Positions 34,629 through 44,379 of a stretch of 64,000 nt of DNA are shown in pieces. This stretch comes from Cichorium intybus (Eukaryota > Streptophyta > Magnoliopsida > Asterales > Asteraceae), in NCBI GenBank assembly GCA_023525715.1, contig CM042011.1, positions 57,532,854-57,596,853 on the forward strand, written 5' to 3'. Position 1 is the stretch's first letter. The number at the start of each line of letters is the position of its first letter. A program made the position numbers and the translations under genes. Below the pieces are notes generated by a model that saw only the letters and a program-made list of their open reading frames with translations, was not told the origin of the DNA and ran no database searches.

Positions 34629-34655
34629 CCCGTGCGGAGCACGGGAGAAAACTAG
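34629..34655 (+). other. Helitron 3' terminal hairpin and CTAG end
   Basis: Stem cccgtgc, loop gga, stem gcacggg, spacer agaaaa, CTAG. This is the replication stop signal of Helitrons. Confidence 0.88.
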
Positions 34656-34829
34656 TTGTTTGTAAGTCATGAAAAGTCATTTTTCTAGATTGGATCGAAA
34701 TCTTTTGGAGCTTTCGGTTATTATCCTTTATATTGATGACTTTTAGAGAATTTTGACTAGAAGAGTGTTGGGGTCCTGACATCCTATCACTTTTTTCGGT
34801 GAAGAAAATGTTGAAGATCATTAATGTTT

Positions 34830-35066
34830 GAGTAAATTACACTTTTGGTCCCTGTAGTTGGCAAAAAATACCATATAGGTCCTAACTATCCAAATCCAAC
34901 GTTTTAGGTCACTAAGGTTTCCGAAAAGTAACAAATACGTCCCTGGGTCAAGTAAAGTGACTAAAATGCCCTTTTTATTTCTTTTTCATTTTTCTTTTAT
35001 ACATATTATATAATTAATTAATTAAAAAAAAACCTAATCCACCCCCACCCACCCCACCCCACCCCA

Positions 35067-35112
<46 letters not shown>

Positions 35113-36019
35113 CCATCGTTTAAATCCGATTAACTCTTGATGTTCAAGTAAAACATCGGCTTCATCTTCTTCTTCCAAATCTAATTCCCATGATTTCGTG
35201 ACTTCGATTTGTGATTCCGTCTTTTCGATACATGAATCTTATTCGTATTTGCAATTGGAATCGAGATTCTGTTGTTCGTTTTCGTATTCTTTGAGAATCG
35301 GTTCGAATTCAATGTAGTTATCGTCGATTTCTTTGAGAATCGGCTCGAATTCAACAGCTTTAGGGTTAATCGAGAAAAAACCATGGCTGGAATCGTCTGG
35401 TTCCAGATGGGAATCAAGAGAATCGGATTTGTGTATCTACAACGAACTCTTTTTCCTTCACAGTAAAATCAGATTTGTAATCCTCTGTTGAAATCTCTAT
35501 TCATCCATCTTTAAAGTCGACTCGTCAAAGCTTGACTACTCTCGCTGATATGAAGTCACGTGTTCAATTCACGAAAATTGGAATTACTGATTTGTGTCTG
35601 GAATTGCTAAATCATTAGTATTTTGACGAACCATGGGATTACTAGATTAAGTTTAAGAATTTCTCTCCTTGCGTCTCTAATTGATAGCATCAGAATTCGA
35701 GGAAGCAGATGGACGATGAGGCGTTACAAAAGGTTTCTTCAGGAATTTAGAACGAAGAAGAGCCATGGCAATGGCGAGCTTCAACGATTCCTCTGAACCG
35801 GTGGTTGTTTCAGACGCCATTCCCCCTCTTCATTCCAATTAGTCGATTTGCAGGTTGTTCTCAACCTAACGGAACACATAATTTGGTGAACTATGAACAC
35901 GATGCTAAGCACTTCAATGGTGTTCTCGACCTAACGGAAATAAGTTTGAGAAAGGGTAATCGAGTTGGTGTTCACGCATTTGTCGGAAAACAATATGCAG
36001 CAAGATCAAACAATATGCG

Positions 36020-36061
<42 letters not shown>

Positions 36062-36279
36062 GGGGGTGGGGGTGGGGTATTTTTTTAATAATAGAATAAT
36101 TAAGTAATTCAAAGAAAAATGAAAAAGAAATAAAAAAGGGCATTTTAGTCACTTTACTTGACCCAGGGACGTATTTGTTAGTTTTCAGAAACCTTAGTGA
36201 CCTAAAACGTTGGATTTGGATAGTTAGGACCTATGTGGTATTTTTTGCCAACCACAGGGAACAAAAGTGTAATTTACTC
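34830..36279. mobile_element. Mutator-like element with ~170-bp TIRs (1450 bp)
   Basis: The left end (gagtaaattacacttttggt...) and the complement of the right end match over about 170 bp with only a few differences (34830-~34998, ~36111-36279). The 9 bases on each side (ttaatgttt and ttaatcgtt) agree at 7 of 9, consistent with an old Mutator TSD. The interior has a CT microsatellite (35072-35109), a GA microsatellite (36025-36057) and no transposase. The internal frame at 35805-36107 is not a recognised protein. Long, gene-free TIR elements of this type are common in dicots. Confidence 0.8.
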
Positions 36280-36284
36280 TTAAT

Positions 36285-36311
36285 CGTTTTTCAAGACTTT
36301 AATACCATAAG
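36285..36311. repeat. Left part of a ~27-bp tandem repeat split by the Athila element
   Basis: tttttcaagactttaatacc plus ataag is one unit of the array that resumes at 48728. The Athila insertion duplicated ataag. Confidence 0.65.
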
Positions 36312-37129
36312 TGATAGTGTTTTATTTTTACAATAAAACACTATCATTTAAAGACTGTTTTATCGCATAAATATGCTCAGAGGCACGCAAAAACTATATT
36401 TTTGTGCAAAATAAAAGAATCTAGAAACCGCCTTAAAACATGCAAAATGCTTCTTCATAACAGATATGGTTCAGACAGACCCGTCTAACCTACCTCATCT
36501 GTTAAAACCAAACAATCACATTTTATAAGAATGCATGTTTTCACAACAAATAGGCAAAAGCTCACATTCCAACGGCAGCTCCTGATGCACACCACAGACT
36601 CCCAACAGTCTGGCGGTGATAATAGATCTACTGTCGGGTCATTACTAGCCAAAGCCAGCCATTTGTTTTCGCATAGAAAACATCTCACAAATCACGGGGA
36701 AATCCTATTAAGATATCATTAATTCTCTCAATAGAATTATGATTAATTTGTCTTCAGTCCCCAGACATCCTCACAAAAATTGCAAGCTAAACGAGAGAAT
36801 ATCTCATTTTTCATACACTGCACATCATAGCCCACTGCTGTGTTGCAGATGCAAATCTGTCAGAACTATGGTTTTCACCATAGGAAATCCTGATAAGCTC
36901 AATATCAAAACAAGCTTATATTAACAGGTGGCTGAACATGAATTACGATTCATGTTTAACTTGAACAGAGTTCTCCGGAGCTACTGGTGTGAGGAAAACA
37001 AGAGGGATTTGTGTGCTAACATTTATGGTTTAATTTCAGGAACAAGACCCAAGAACTATAAAAGAACAAACCCGAGGAAGTGATGCTCAAAACTTAAAAC
37101 CAAAAATACCAAAAATACATAAAAAGTAC

Positions 37130-37395
37130 AGCAATCGCGACTTGAAGATTCTGTGTCGCGACGTGAAGAAAAACAAGACAGAAAACCAAAAAGATACAGC
37201 GCTCGCGCCGCGACGGTAACTATGGTCGCGACGCGAAGAGCTTGGACGCGACCACCTACTCCATGAACGCGAGACCACCAACTCCATGATCGCGAGACTA
37301 CCAACAACCGCACTAGCCAGACCAGTGGCCGACCAAAAGCAACGACCGACGCACCCTCGCGTCGCGACGGGACCCTTGGTCGCGACGCGAGCACT
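37130..37395. promoter_or_regulatory. Cluster of TCGCGAC/CGCGA motifs upstream of the LTR TATA box
   Basis: About nine copies of CGCGA or TCGCG words (for example gtgtcgcgacgtg, ggtcgcgacgcgaag, cctcgcgtcgcgacggg) occur within 265 bp of otherwise AT-rich DNA, ending 13 bp before the TATA box. Position suggests an enhancer-like or silencing-target block. The same motif recurs before the third ORF (44380-44965) and in the 3' LTR (47534-47799). Confidence 0.55.
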
Positions 37396-37407
37396 GTGCT
37401 CAGTTAG

Positions 37408-37415
37408 TATAAATA
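37408..37415 (+). promoter_or_regulatory. LTR TATA box
   Basis: tataaata, in the sequence gttagtataaatagagac, marks the likely start of the genomic transcript about 30 bp downstream. The matching box in the 3' LTR is at 47812-47819. Confidence 0.7.
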
Positions 37416-38326
37416 GAGACCTACTATGCACGGATTTAAACACCAATTCACTCTATTTGTAATAAGGATACTCAAACACTCTCTATCAGTTAGAATAGCT
37501 TGAAACATCTCTTAGCTAGTTGTTTAGAATCAAAATATCATCCCTCTCGGTGGTAATTCTTGTTGTAATTCAAGATAATTTGGAAGATAACCGCATCAAG
37601 TCACATGTCAAGGAACACCAAGACCATCTCTACGATCATCACACGAATGGAAGGCTAATCTCTTCAGATTACTTCCGGTAATGTTATCCAACTCTTAGTA
37701 TAGCATGTTTTTACTTTGATTCCGACAAGTGTTTTACTATTGTAATTCTTAAACTCCTATCTCTTTGAATACAACTAGTGAATCATTTGTGTTTACTTCT
37801 ACTTACTATCATATTCTCAAGACATAGTATTACCAACATATTATTCGTGCCTATCTTACCTAAATAACGAGCTAAGACGGATAATCAGTTAATATACTTT
37901 GTGCCCACTTAATATGCTAAGAAGTTGTAACGTTACTATCATCTAGATAAAACATAATATTGCTATACCATTGTTTGTGCCTAATCTACCTAATTGTTAG
38001 ACAAAGACAAATAATTGATTCAACATGTTATGTATTTACCTATGTAATAGTAATTGTCAGTAAACTGTAATTATGTTAAAGTAATTATATCGGAATCATT
38101 GTAATAATACATGTGAAACTAATTGTTGATAACTAAACCGGAAGTAATTCTTTCTTTAATCTCAAGTTACAATCTCAATATTTTTACCATCACCGTTAAA
38201 ATTCTACTTTACAACTCATTACAAATTAACCACTAAATCCTTGGACTCGACCCCGCTTGCCCTATCTACATAGTAAAAGTGGGTTATAAATTGTTTTTGA
38301 CGCGTGTGACGACAGCGTTGTCAAAA

Positions 38327-38344
38327 TGGCGCCGTTGCCGGGGA
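38327..38344 (+). other. Athila primer-binding site
   Basis: tggcgccgttgccgggga, three bases after the 5' LTR, the conserved PBS of Athila-type elements. Confidence 0.88.
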
Positions 38345-38430
38345 TTATGTGCGCTTAAGTTCTAAAGAGTTGTTTAAAGTCAAATTTTATTTTTGTTATT
38401 ATTATCTTTCTTGTGCAACCTCACTTGTTT

Positions 38431-40032
38431 ATGCATACAAGGCATAGTAGCAATAATTCACCGCTCTTATTCAATCCGGAACCCGAAAGATCTTTTAGAA
38501 ACAATCGAATTGCAAGACGCTTATTTAGAACAATGAATTTGGACGAAGTATTGGTAGAGGATGTTCCCGATGAATCACACATACAACCTCCACAAATGGG
38601 GCCGCAAAATCCCATACCACAAGCACATCCACCAATTCCTCCACAATACCGCAACAATGGAAATGGTGGTTATCAAGGAGATAACACCAATAATTGGAAT
38701 GGCACGAACCGACACAACGGTGGTTTTCAAGAAGGTAATCATTTCCAATACAATCCTCGTTATTTAGATCAACCAAATAGACATTCTGTAGCATCTCACT
38801 TTCAACCAGGAGATTATGATGATCCTTCACCTATAATATTTCCACATGGAAACGAACATATTGTAGAAATTCGACCACAATTAATTGGGGTAATCCCACT
38901 TTTTCGTGGTTATAAAAATGAGGATCCTTATAATCACTTGTATGAATTTCTTGCAATAGCAAATGCAAACACACCAAGAGAAACCAATCGAGACACGTTT
39001 AAATTGCACTTGTTTCCATTCACCTTAAAAGAAAAAGCAAAATACTGGTTTACATCACTTGCTCCCGGAAGTATTAATACTTGGGATCAATTGAGAACCA
39101 ACTTTTTACAAGAGTTTTACCCAGCTAGTAAAACCACAGAAATAAGAAAAGCCATACAAGATTTTACACAAAAACCTAACGAAGAATTCCATGATGCATT
39201 CGATCGTCTTAAAGAATTATTACGATCGTGTCCACATCATGAATTCCCTCGTTGGCAACTTGTACGGTATTTCTTTGATGGGGTAGATAGCACGAACCAA
39301 TCCATGATAAACGCTGCCTCAAGTGGTACATTTATGTTGCAAGACAGTGAGAATGCATGGAAATTTTTGGAACAATTAAGTAATGGCTCAAAAGCCAATT
39401 ATTCCAAAAGAAAACAAGAAATTCCAAATCAAACCGTTGCAACAATTGCACTCGATAAAACATGGAAAACTGGAGTAAAATCTGACATCATAGCTTTAAG
39501 TAAAAAAGTTGATTTATTACTTACAAGCCCTGGGAAAGAGAAGGGTGTTAATGTTTTGCAGGGGCAGAAATCGTGTGGAAACTGTGGAAATACTCGACAC
39601 GTTGCACATAATTGCACAAAGACTCGGGAGGAACTCAATCATTTAAATGGATATGGCCAACACCATAATCCACAAAGATCTTTCAGACCCAGCAATCAGG
39701 GTAATTTTAACAACAACAATCAGGGAAACTACCATAACAACAATCAAGGGAATTTTAATAATAACAATCAGAGAGGACAATATCAAAACCAACATCAAAA
39801 TCAGCAACGAACATTTCAACCTAACCACAACGGAAGAGAAGGAAGTACAAGCAGAAAGGAACCAGAAAATGAAGGAACAAAGCTAGACAAAATAATGGAA
39901 TTCATCACTCAAACATACCAGAAGACCGACACCAATACCAAAACAATCGCTGCAATGGAGAAGCAAATAGCACAATTAGCCGAACACTGGGGAAAAGAGA
40001 AGAAGGAAAATTCCCAAGCAACACGACTGTGA
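38431..40032 (+). CDS. gag: Athila Gag polyprotein
   Basis: The first ATG (38431) gives 533 residues; the open frame begins slightly earlier at a GTG. The N-terminus is Arg-rich, then Pro/Gln/Asn-rich. A retrotransposon Gag core follows (IIFPHGNEHIVEIRPQLIGV, KEKAKYWFTSLAPGSI, WDQLRTNFLQEFYP, EEFHDAFDRLKELLRSCPHH). A canonical zinc knuckle CGNCGNTRHVAHNC (CX2CX4HX4C) is near residue 390. After it lies a repetitive Asn/Gln-rich tract and a helical end (IAAMEKQIAQLAEHWGK). It forms the particle that packages element RNA. It overlaps pol by 160 nt in the -1 frame, with a slippery heptamer at 39990. In related elements gag and pol usually share one frame. Confidence 0.93.
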   Translation: MHTRHSSNNSPLLFNPEPERSFRNNRIARRLFRTMNLDEVLVEDVPDESHIQPPQMGPQNPIPQAHPPIPPQYRNNGNGGYQGDNTNNWNGTNRHNGGFQEGNHFQYNPRYLDQPNRHSVASHFQPGDYDDPSPIIFPHGNEHIVEIRPQLIGVIPLFRGYKNEDPYNHLYEFLAIANANTPRETNRDTFKLHLFPFTLKEKAKYWFTSLAPGSINTWDQLRTNFLQEFYPASKTTEIRKAIQDFTQKPNEEFHDAFDRLKELLRSCPHHEFPRWQLVRYFFDGVDSTNQSMINAASSGTFMLQDSENAWKFLEQLSNGSKANYSKRKQEIPNQTVATIALDKTWKTGVKSDIIALSKKVDLLLTSPGKEKGVNVLQGQKSCGNCGNTRHVAHNCTKTREELNHLNGYGQHHNPQRSFRPSNQGNFNNNNQGNYHNNNQGNFNNNNQRGQYQNQHQNQQRTFQPNHNGREGSTSRKEPENEGTKLDKIMEFITQTYQKTDTNTKTIAAMEKQIAQLAEHWGKEKKENSQATRL

Positions 40033-43000
40033 ATCCTTCTCACAGTCAACGACCAGGAAAAGAACATCAAGTCAACCAAGTCATATCTTTACGAAGCGGG
40101 AAGAAAGTCGACAATCAGGTAAGTTCTCTTCCTAACCCAACTTTAGAAGAGGAAAGTGACACCGAAGAAATATACAATGAAAAAGAGGAACTAGAAAAAA
40201 TTTTAAAAGAAAAAGAAATAGAAATTGAACAAAACAACATCGCACCATATCCTTCAGCCCTTGAACCGTCGACTTCTAAGGACACAAAACGGACTAAATC
40301 GGAAGACATGTGGGAAGTCTTTTCCCAAGTCAAAATCAACATTCCTTTAGTCAAACTAATCAGAGAAGTCCCCTCATACGCGAAATTTCTGAAAGACTTA
40401 TGTATTCAGAAAAGAAAGTTAAAATCGCGTCTCCCAAAGAAAGTAGACTTAACAGAACATGCAAGTTCTACAGTCTCCAACTCTCTTCCTCCTAAACTCA
40501 AGGACCCAGGAGCACCCTTAATCTCTGTCACCGTAGGAAACATAAACATAAAAAAGGCACTTTTAGACCTTGGAGCAAGTGTCAACATTCTTCCAGGGAA
40601 TTTGTTTGATCAGTATGAACTAGGCAATCTAGAACATACTGATATCATTTTACAACTAGCTGACAAATCCACAAAAATCCCACGAGGAATGTTGACCGAT
40701 GTTATAATCAAGGTGGATGAATTTTACTATCCAATTGACTTCTTAGTGCTTGATACTGAACATACCTATAAGGAAAGTCAAGCCTCAATTATTTTGGGAC
40801 GACCATTTCTAGCAACAACAAACGCCCAAATTAATTGTAGAACAGGAGCAATGGATATCGCCTTTGGAAATAGAAAACTCAGATTAAATGTCTTTAATAC
40901 ATTTAATAACTCATCAACGGAACATGAATGTTATCAAGTTGATGTAGTTGATGACTTAGTGCATCAAACTACACCAACCATCTTAAGATCTGACGAATTA
41001 GAAAGTTTTATTAACAATACCAGCACTGAGGACAAGGACACAGAAAAAGTACACATGATAGAAGAAGTTTTTCAAACACAGCAGTGGAAAACGCCATGGA
41101 TCCCACAAGTGGAAAAATTACCCACAAACTTTTCAGCACCGTTAAAATCCTCTTTTGAAGTACCACCGGTGTTAGAATTGAAAACATTACCAAAGCATTT
41201 GAAATATTCATTCTTGGGATCTAACAAAACTCTACCTGTAATAATTTCTGCTGATTTAACAGGTGCTCAAGAGGAAATATTGTTAGAATTGTTGGTAAAA
41301 TACAAGGAAGCTATTGGGTGGACAATAGCAGATTTGAAGGGAATAAGTCCAGCGACGTGTATGCACCGAATCATTACTGAAGAAGGAACGAAACCAGCTC
41401 GAGAAACACAAAGACGGTTGAACCCGAATCTCAGAGAAGTAGTCAAGAAAGAGGTACTCAAATGGTTGGACGCCGGCATTATTTACCCAATATCTGACAG
41501 TGATTGGGTAAGTCCAACCCAAACAGTGCCTAAGAAATCAGGAATCACAGTAATCGAAACAGAAGATGGAGAAAAAATGACCACCAGACCAATCACAGGA
41601 TGGAGAGTATGCATCGACTACCGCAAGTTGAATACTGCAACCTCAAAAGATCATTTCCCACTCCCATTCATAGACCAAATAGTAGAAAAATTATCTGGAA
41701 AAAAATTTTACTGTTTTTTAGACGGATACTCGGGATACAACCAAATTGCCATCCATCCCGAGGATCAGGCTAAAACAACCTTTACTTGTCCCTATGGCAC
41801 CTTCGCCTTCCGAAGGATGCCATTCGGATTATGTAATGCTCCCGCCACTTTCCAACGTTGCATGATGGCTATATTTTCTGATATGGTGGGAGAATCGCTA
41901 GAAATTTTCATGGATGATTTTTCAATATTTGGCTCCTCTTTTGATAATTGTTTGAAACAGCTAGAGAAGGTACTAAAAAGATGCACAGAATCCAATTTAA
42001 TTTTAAGCTGGGAGAAGAGCCATTTCATGGTCAAGGAAGGAATTGTACTTGGGCATGTCGTTTCAGAACGCGGTTTTGAAGTCGATAGAGCCAAAGTACA
42101 AATCATTTCCACCCTTCCCCCACCAAGCTCGGTAAAAGGCATCCGTTCATTTCTTGGACATGCCGGATTTTATCGACGATTCATTAAAGACTTTAGTACC
42201 ATTTCTAAGCCACTTTGTAAACTGTTATTAAAAGACGCACCATTTGTTTTTGATAATGACTGTCAAGAAGCATTCACTATTCTGAAACATAAATTGACAG
42301 AAGCGCCAATTCTGCAAGCACCTAATTGGCTTCTTCCTTTTGAAATAATGTGTGATGCTAGTGATTATGCAGTGGGAGCGGTCTTGGGACAAAGGGTGGA
42401 CAAGAAACCAGTGGTCATTTGCTATTCAAGCAAAACATTTTCTGAAGCACGGCTCAACTATACCACCACAGAAAAAGAACTATTGGCAGTTGTGTACGCC
42501 TTGGATAAATTTAGATCTTACATCTGGGGATCTAAAGTTATTATGTACACCGACCACAGTGCCATCCGTCATCTGATGGAAAAGAAGGAAACAAAACCAA
42601 GACTCATTCGGTGGGTACTTCTGCTGCAGGAATTCGACATAGAGATCCGAGACAAAAAGGGATCTAAAAATGTGGTGGCTGATCATCTTTCCAGGATCCA
42701 AACAGATGAAATTCAAGGCGAAATAATACGAGAAGATTTTCCTGATGAACAATTATTTTCTGTGCAAAAATTACCATGGTTTGCTAATCTGGTCAACTAT
42801 TTTGTAACAGGAAAAACACCGCCACACTGGACCACTCAACAAAAGAGATACTTTTTTTCCCAAACCAAGCAATATCTATGGGAGGATCCAGATCTGTTCA
42901 AAATAGGAGCAGATCAAGTTATCAGGAGATGTGTACCAAACGATGAACAGACGGACATTCTCCGTCACTGTCACTCATATGCTTGTGGAGGACATTTCAG

Positions 43001-44072
43001 TGCCAAAAAGACTGGGCACCGAGTTCTCCAAAGTGGTTTTTTCTGGCCTTCTCTATTCAAGGATGCTTACACTTATGTCAAAGCTTGCGATAGATGCCAA
43101 AAGATGGGGGGAATCTCAAGGCGAGACATGATGCCAATGTCCCCGATATTGATTGTTGAAATATTCGACGTTTGGGGCATTGACTTCATGGGACCATTCC
43201 CCACATCATTTGGAAATTTGTACATTCTATTAGCTGTTGATTACGTGTCCAAATGGGTGGAAGCTGAAGCCACCAGAACAAACGACCATAGTGTCGTATG
43301 CAAATTTGTCAAAAAGAACATTTTCTCTAGACACGGAATCCCTCGAACCATCATAAGTGACGGGGGTTCCCATTTTAAAAACAGACATTTTGCAAAAGTT
43401 TTGAAACATTATGGTGTTACCCACAAAATTGGTACACCATATCACCCACAGACAAGTGGACAAGTAGAAGTCTCTAATCGAGAAATTAAAAGAATTCTAG
43501 AAAAGACAGTCAGACCAGACCGAAAGGACTGGTCCATTCGATTAGATGATGTCTTATGGGCCTATCGGACAGCGTATAAAACACCCATCAGAATGTCCCC
43601 GTATAGACTCGTGTATGGCAAGCCATGCCATTTACCTGTAGAGTTAGAGCATCGTGCCATGTGGGCAATTAAAAATGCTAATGTCAATTTAACTGATGCA
43701 GGTGAAGAGAGAAAATTCCAGTTATCAGAACTGGAAGAAATAAGGAAAGAGGCATATGAGAGTTCGAAGATTTACAAAGAAAAAACAAAGGACTTTCATG
43801 ACCGCCACATTGTCCGAAAACAATTTCACAAAGGACAATTAGTGTGGTTATTCGATTCACGCCTCAAATTATTCCCTGGAAAACTAAAAAGCAAATGGAC
43901 TGGTCCATATGTTATAACCGATGTTGCACTACATGGTGCAATAGAAATCAAACCAGAAAAGGGAGGAGAACCGTTTAAAGTCAATGGACAACGGTTAAAG
44001 CCTTACGTTCAAATGGTGGATAACTCAAAAGTGGTGTTTGAAAAAATCGCTTTAATTAACCCACAACTCTGA
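39873..44072 (+). CDS. pol: Athila Pol polyprotein (protease, RT, RNase H, integrase)
   Basis: The open frame runs from 39873 (stop at 39870-39872) with no ATG near its start; translation probably enters at 39996 from gag. With residue 1 at 40029: protease active site LLDLGAS near 180; RT with WRVCIDYRKLN (~525), RRMPFGLCNAPATFQ and FMDD (~627, the usual YxDD Tyr is Phe); RNase H with MCDASDYAVGAVLG (~776) and TDHSAIRHL; integrase with a zinc-binding HHCC region (HCHSYACGGHFS...CDRCQ, from ~979) and catalytic Asp, Asp and Glu near 1052, 1110 and 1146 (GIDFMGPF, SDGGSHF, GQVEVSNRE). There is no chromodomain after the integrase, as expected for Athila. No internal stop. It makes and inserts the DNA copy. 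Confidence 0.94.
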   Translation, partial: RNKARQNNGIHHSNIPEDRHQYQNNRCNGEANSTISRTLGKREEGKFPSNTTVNPSHSQRPGKEHQVNQVISLRSGKKVDNQVSSLPNPTLEEESDTEEIYNEKEELEKILKEKEIEIEQNNIAPYPSALEPSTSKDTKRTKSEDMWEVFSQVKINIPLVKLIREVPSYAKFLKDLCIQKRKLKSRLPKKVDLTEHASSTVSNSLPPKLKDPGAPLISVTVGNINIKKALLDLGASVNILPGNLFDQYELGNLEHTDIILQLADKSTKIPRGMLTDVIIKVDEFYYPIDFLVLDTEHTYKESQASIILGRPFLATTNAQINCRTGAMDIAFGNRKLRLNVFNTFNNSSTEHECYQVDVVDDLVHQTTPTILRSDELESFINNTSTEDKDTEKVHMIEEVFQTQQWKTPWIPQVEKLPTNFSAPLKSSFEVPPVLELKTLPKHLKYSFLGSNKTLPVIISADLTGAQEEILLELLVKYKEAIGWTIADLKGISPATCMHRIITEEGTKPARETQRRLNPNLREVVKKEVLKWLDAGIIYPISDSDWVSPTQTVPKKSGITVIETEDGEKMTTRPITGWRVCIDYRKLNTATSKDHFPLPFIDQIVEKLSGKKFYCFLDGYSGYNQIAIHPEDQAKTTFTCPYGTFAFRRMPFGLCNAPATFQRCMMAIFSDMVGESLEIFMDDFSIFGSSFDNCLKQLEKVLKRCTESNLILSWEKSHFMVKEGIVLGHVVSERGFEVDRAKVQIISTLPPPSSVKGIRSFLGHAGFYRRFIKDFSTISKPLCKLLLKDAPFVFDNDCQEAFTILKHKLTEAPILQAPNWLLPFEIMCDASDYAVGAVLGQRVDKKPVVICYSSKTFSEARLNYTTTEKELLAVVYALDKFRSYIWGSKVIMYTDHSAIRHLMEKKETKPRLIRWVLLLQEFDIEIRDKKGSKNVVADHLSRIQTDEIQGEIIREDFPDEQLFSVQKLPWFANLVNYFVTGKTPPHWTTQQKRYFFSQTKQYLWEDPDLFKIGADQVIRRCVPNDEQTDILRHCHSYACGGHFSAKKTGHRVLQSGFFWPSLFKDAYTYVKACDRCQKMGGISRRDMMPMSPILIVEIFDVWGIDFMGPFPTSFGNLYILLAVDYVSKWVEAEATRTNDHSVVCKFVKKNIFSRHGIPRTIISDGGSHFKNRHFAKVLKHYGVTHKIGTPYHPQTSGQVEVSNREIKRILEKTVRPDRKDWSIRLDDVLWAYRTAYKTPIRMSPYRLVYGKPCHLPVELEHRAMWAIKNANVNLTDAGEERKFQLSELEEIRKEAYESSKIYKEKTKDFHDRHIVRKQFHKGQLVWLFDSRLKLFPGKLKSKWTGPYVITDVALHGAIEIKPEKGGEPFKVNGQRLKPYVQMVDNSKVVFEKIALINPQL
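39990..39996 (+). promoter_or_regulatory. Candidate -1 ribosomal frameshift heptamer GGGAAAA
   Basis: In gag phase the site reads G GGA AAA, a canonical X XXY YYZ slippery sequence, 34 nt before the gag stop. Slipping back one base leads into REEGKFPSNT..NP and then VISLRSGKK, which is the conserved linker of Athila Gag-Pol, so the frame change is needed exactly here. The alternative is a one-base indel in the homopolymer ggggaaaa. Confidence 0.5.
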
Positions 44073-44379
44073 CCATTTGAACATAAGGCACTGCGTCCGG
44101 CTGAAGACGTTAAACTTAGCGCTTTTCGGGAGGCAACCCGAGAACTTTGTGGGAGTGTTCACTGCAAACCCTCATTTACACTTATGCAAAGCATAAGTGT
44201 GTAGTGTGTTTAATTAGTTGTTTTTATTATTTTTGATTATTTGATTTTAGTGTGTTTTATTTTATAAAAACATAAAAAACATAAAAAAAATTGTGTGTAT
44301 TAAATGTACGGACATACAGGTAAAAAGAGGGTATAAAAACAAGATTAAAAATTGAAAAAAAATAGCCCTCTGGAGACCC
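44073..44379 (+). other. Athila spacer after pol
   Basis: No gene. Contains the sequence cgggaggcaacccgag (44128-44143), common just after pol in Athila-type elements. Confidence 0.6.

Larger units (their letters stand above)
28352..34655 (+). mobile_element. Non-autonomous Helitron with captured gene fragments (6.3 kb)
   Basis: The 3' end is canonical: a perfect 7-bp stem hairpin cccgtgcggagcacggg (34629-34645), six bases, then CTAG (34652-34655), followed by host T. The 5' end is at 28352 or 28355 (ttaccttatatattaaaa), after host A. The insertion lies in CACTA element B, and element A has the same site without insert (atgtca/ttgtttg at 24924-24936), which fixes both edges. No RepHel gene is present. 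It carries exon-intron pieces of at least four genes, all in plus orientation, as in other plant Helitrons that capture genes. Confidence 0.82.
25795..34689. mobile_element. CACTA element B, carrying a nested Helitron
   Basis: Left end cactactagaaaaaatgc starts at 25795 and is followed by the same gtcat/atgac subterminal repeats as element A. After the Helitron the repeats resume (gtttgtaagtcat, aaaagtcatttttctag, to 34686-34689), close to a CACTA right end, but the last bases (tagtg) are lost. The left interior (26.1-28.2 kb) has no recognisable transposase. The right boundary is inferred and may be degenerate or truncated. Confidence 0.6.
36312..38323 (+). repeat. 5' LTR of the Athila-type element
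   Basis: Starts tgatagtg, ends gttgtca. Contains a foldback start (tgatagtgtttta..., taaaacactatca), a CG-rich motif cluster (37130-37395) and a TATA box at 37408. Open frames on its minus strand are repeated identically in the 3' LTR and are not genes. Confidence 0.95.

Noticed and set aside
36485..36924. Small frames at the start of the Athila LTR (also at 46889-47328)
   Set aside because: They are identical in both LTRs, without domains or a coding-like start context.
37056..37446. Overlapping 112- and 119-codon minus-strand frames, repeated at 47460-47850
   Set aside because: They lie in the CG-rich part of the Athila LTR, where the lack of stops follows from base composition; the duplicate is just the other LTR.
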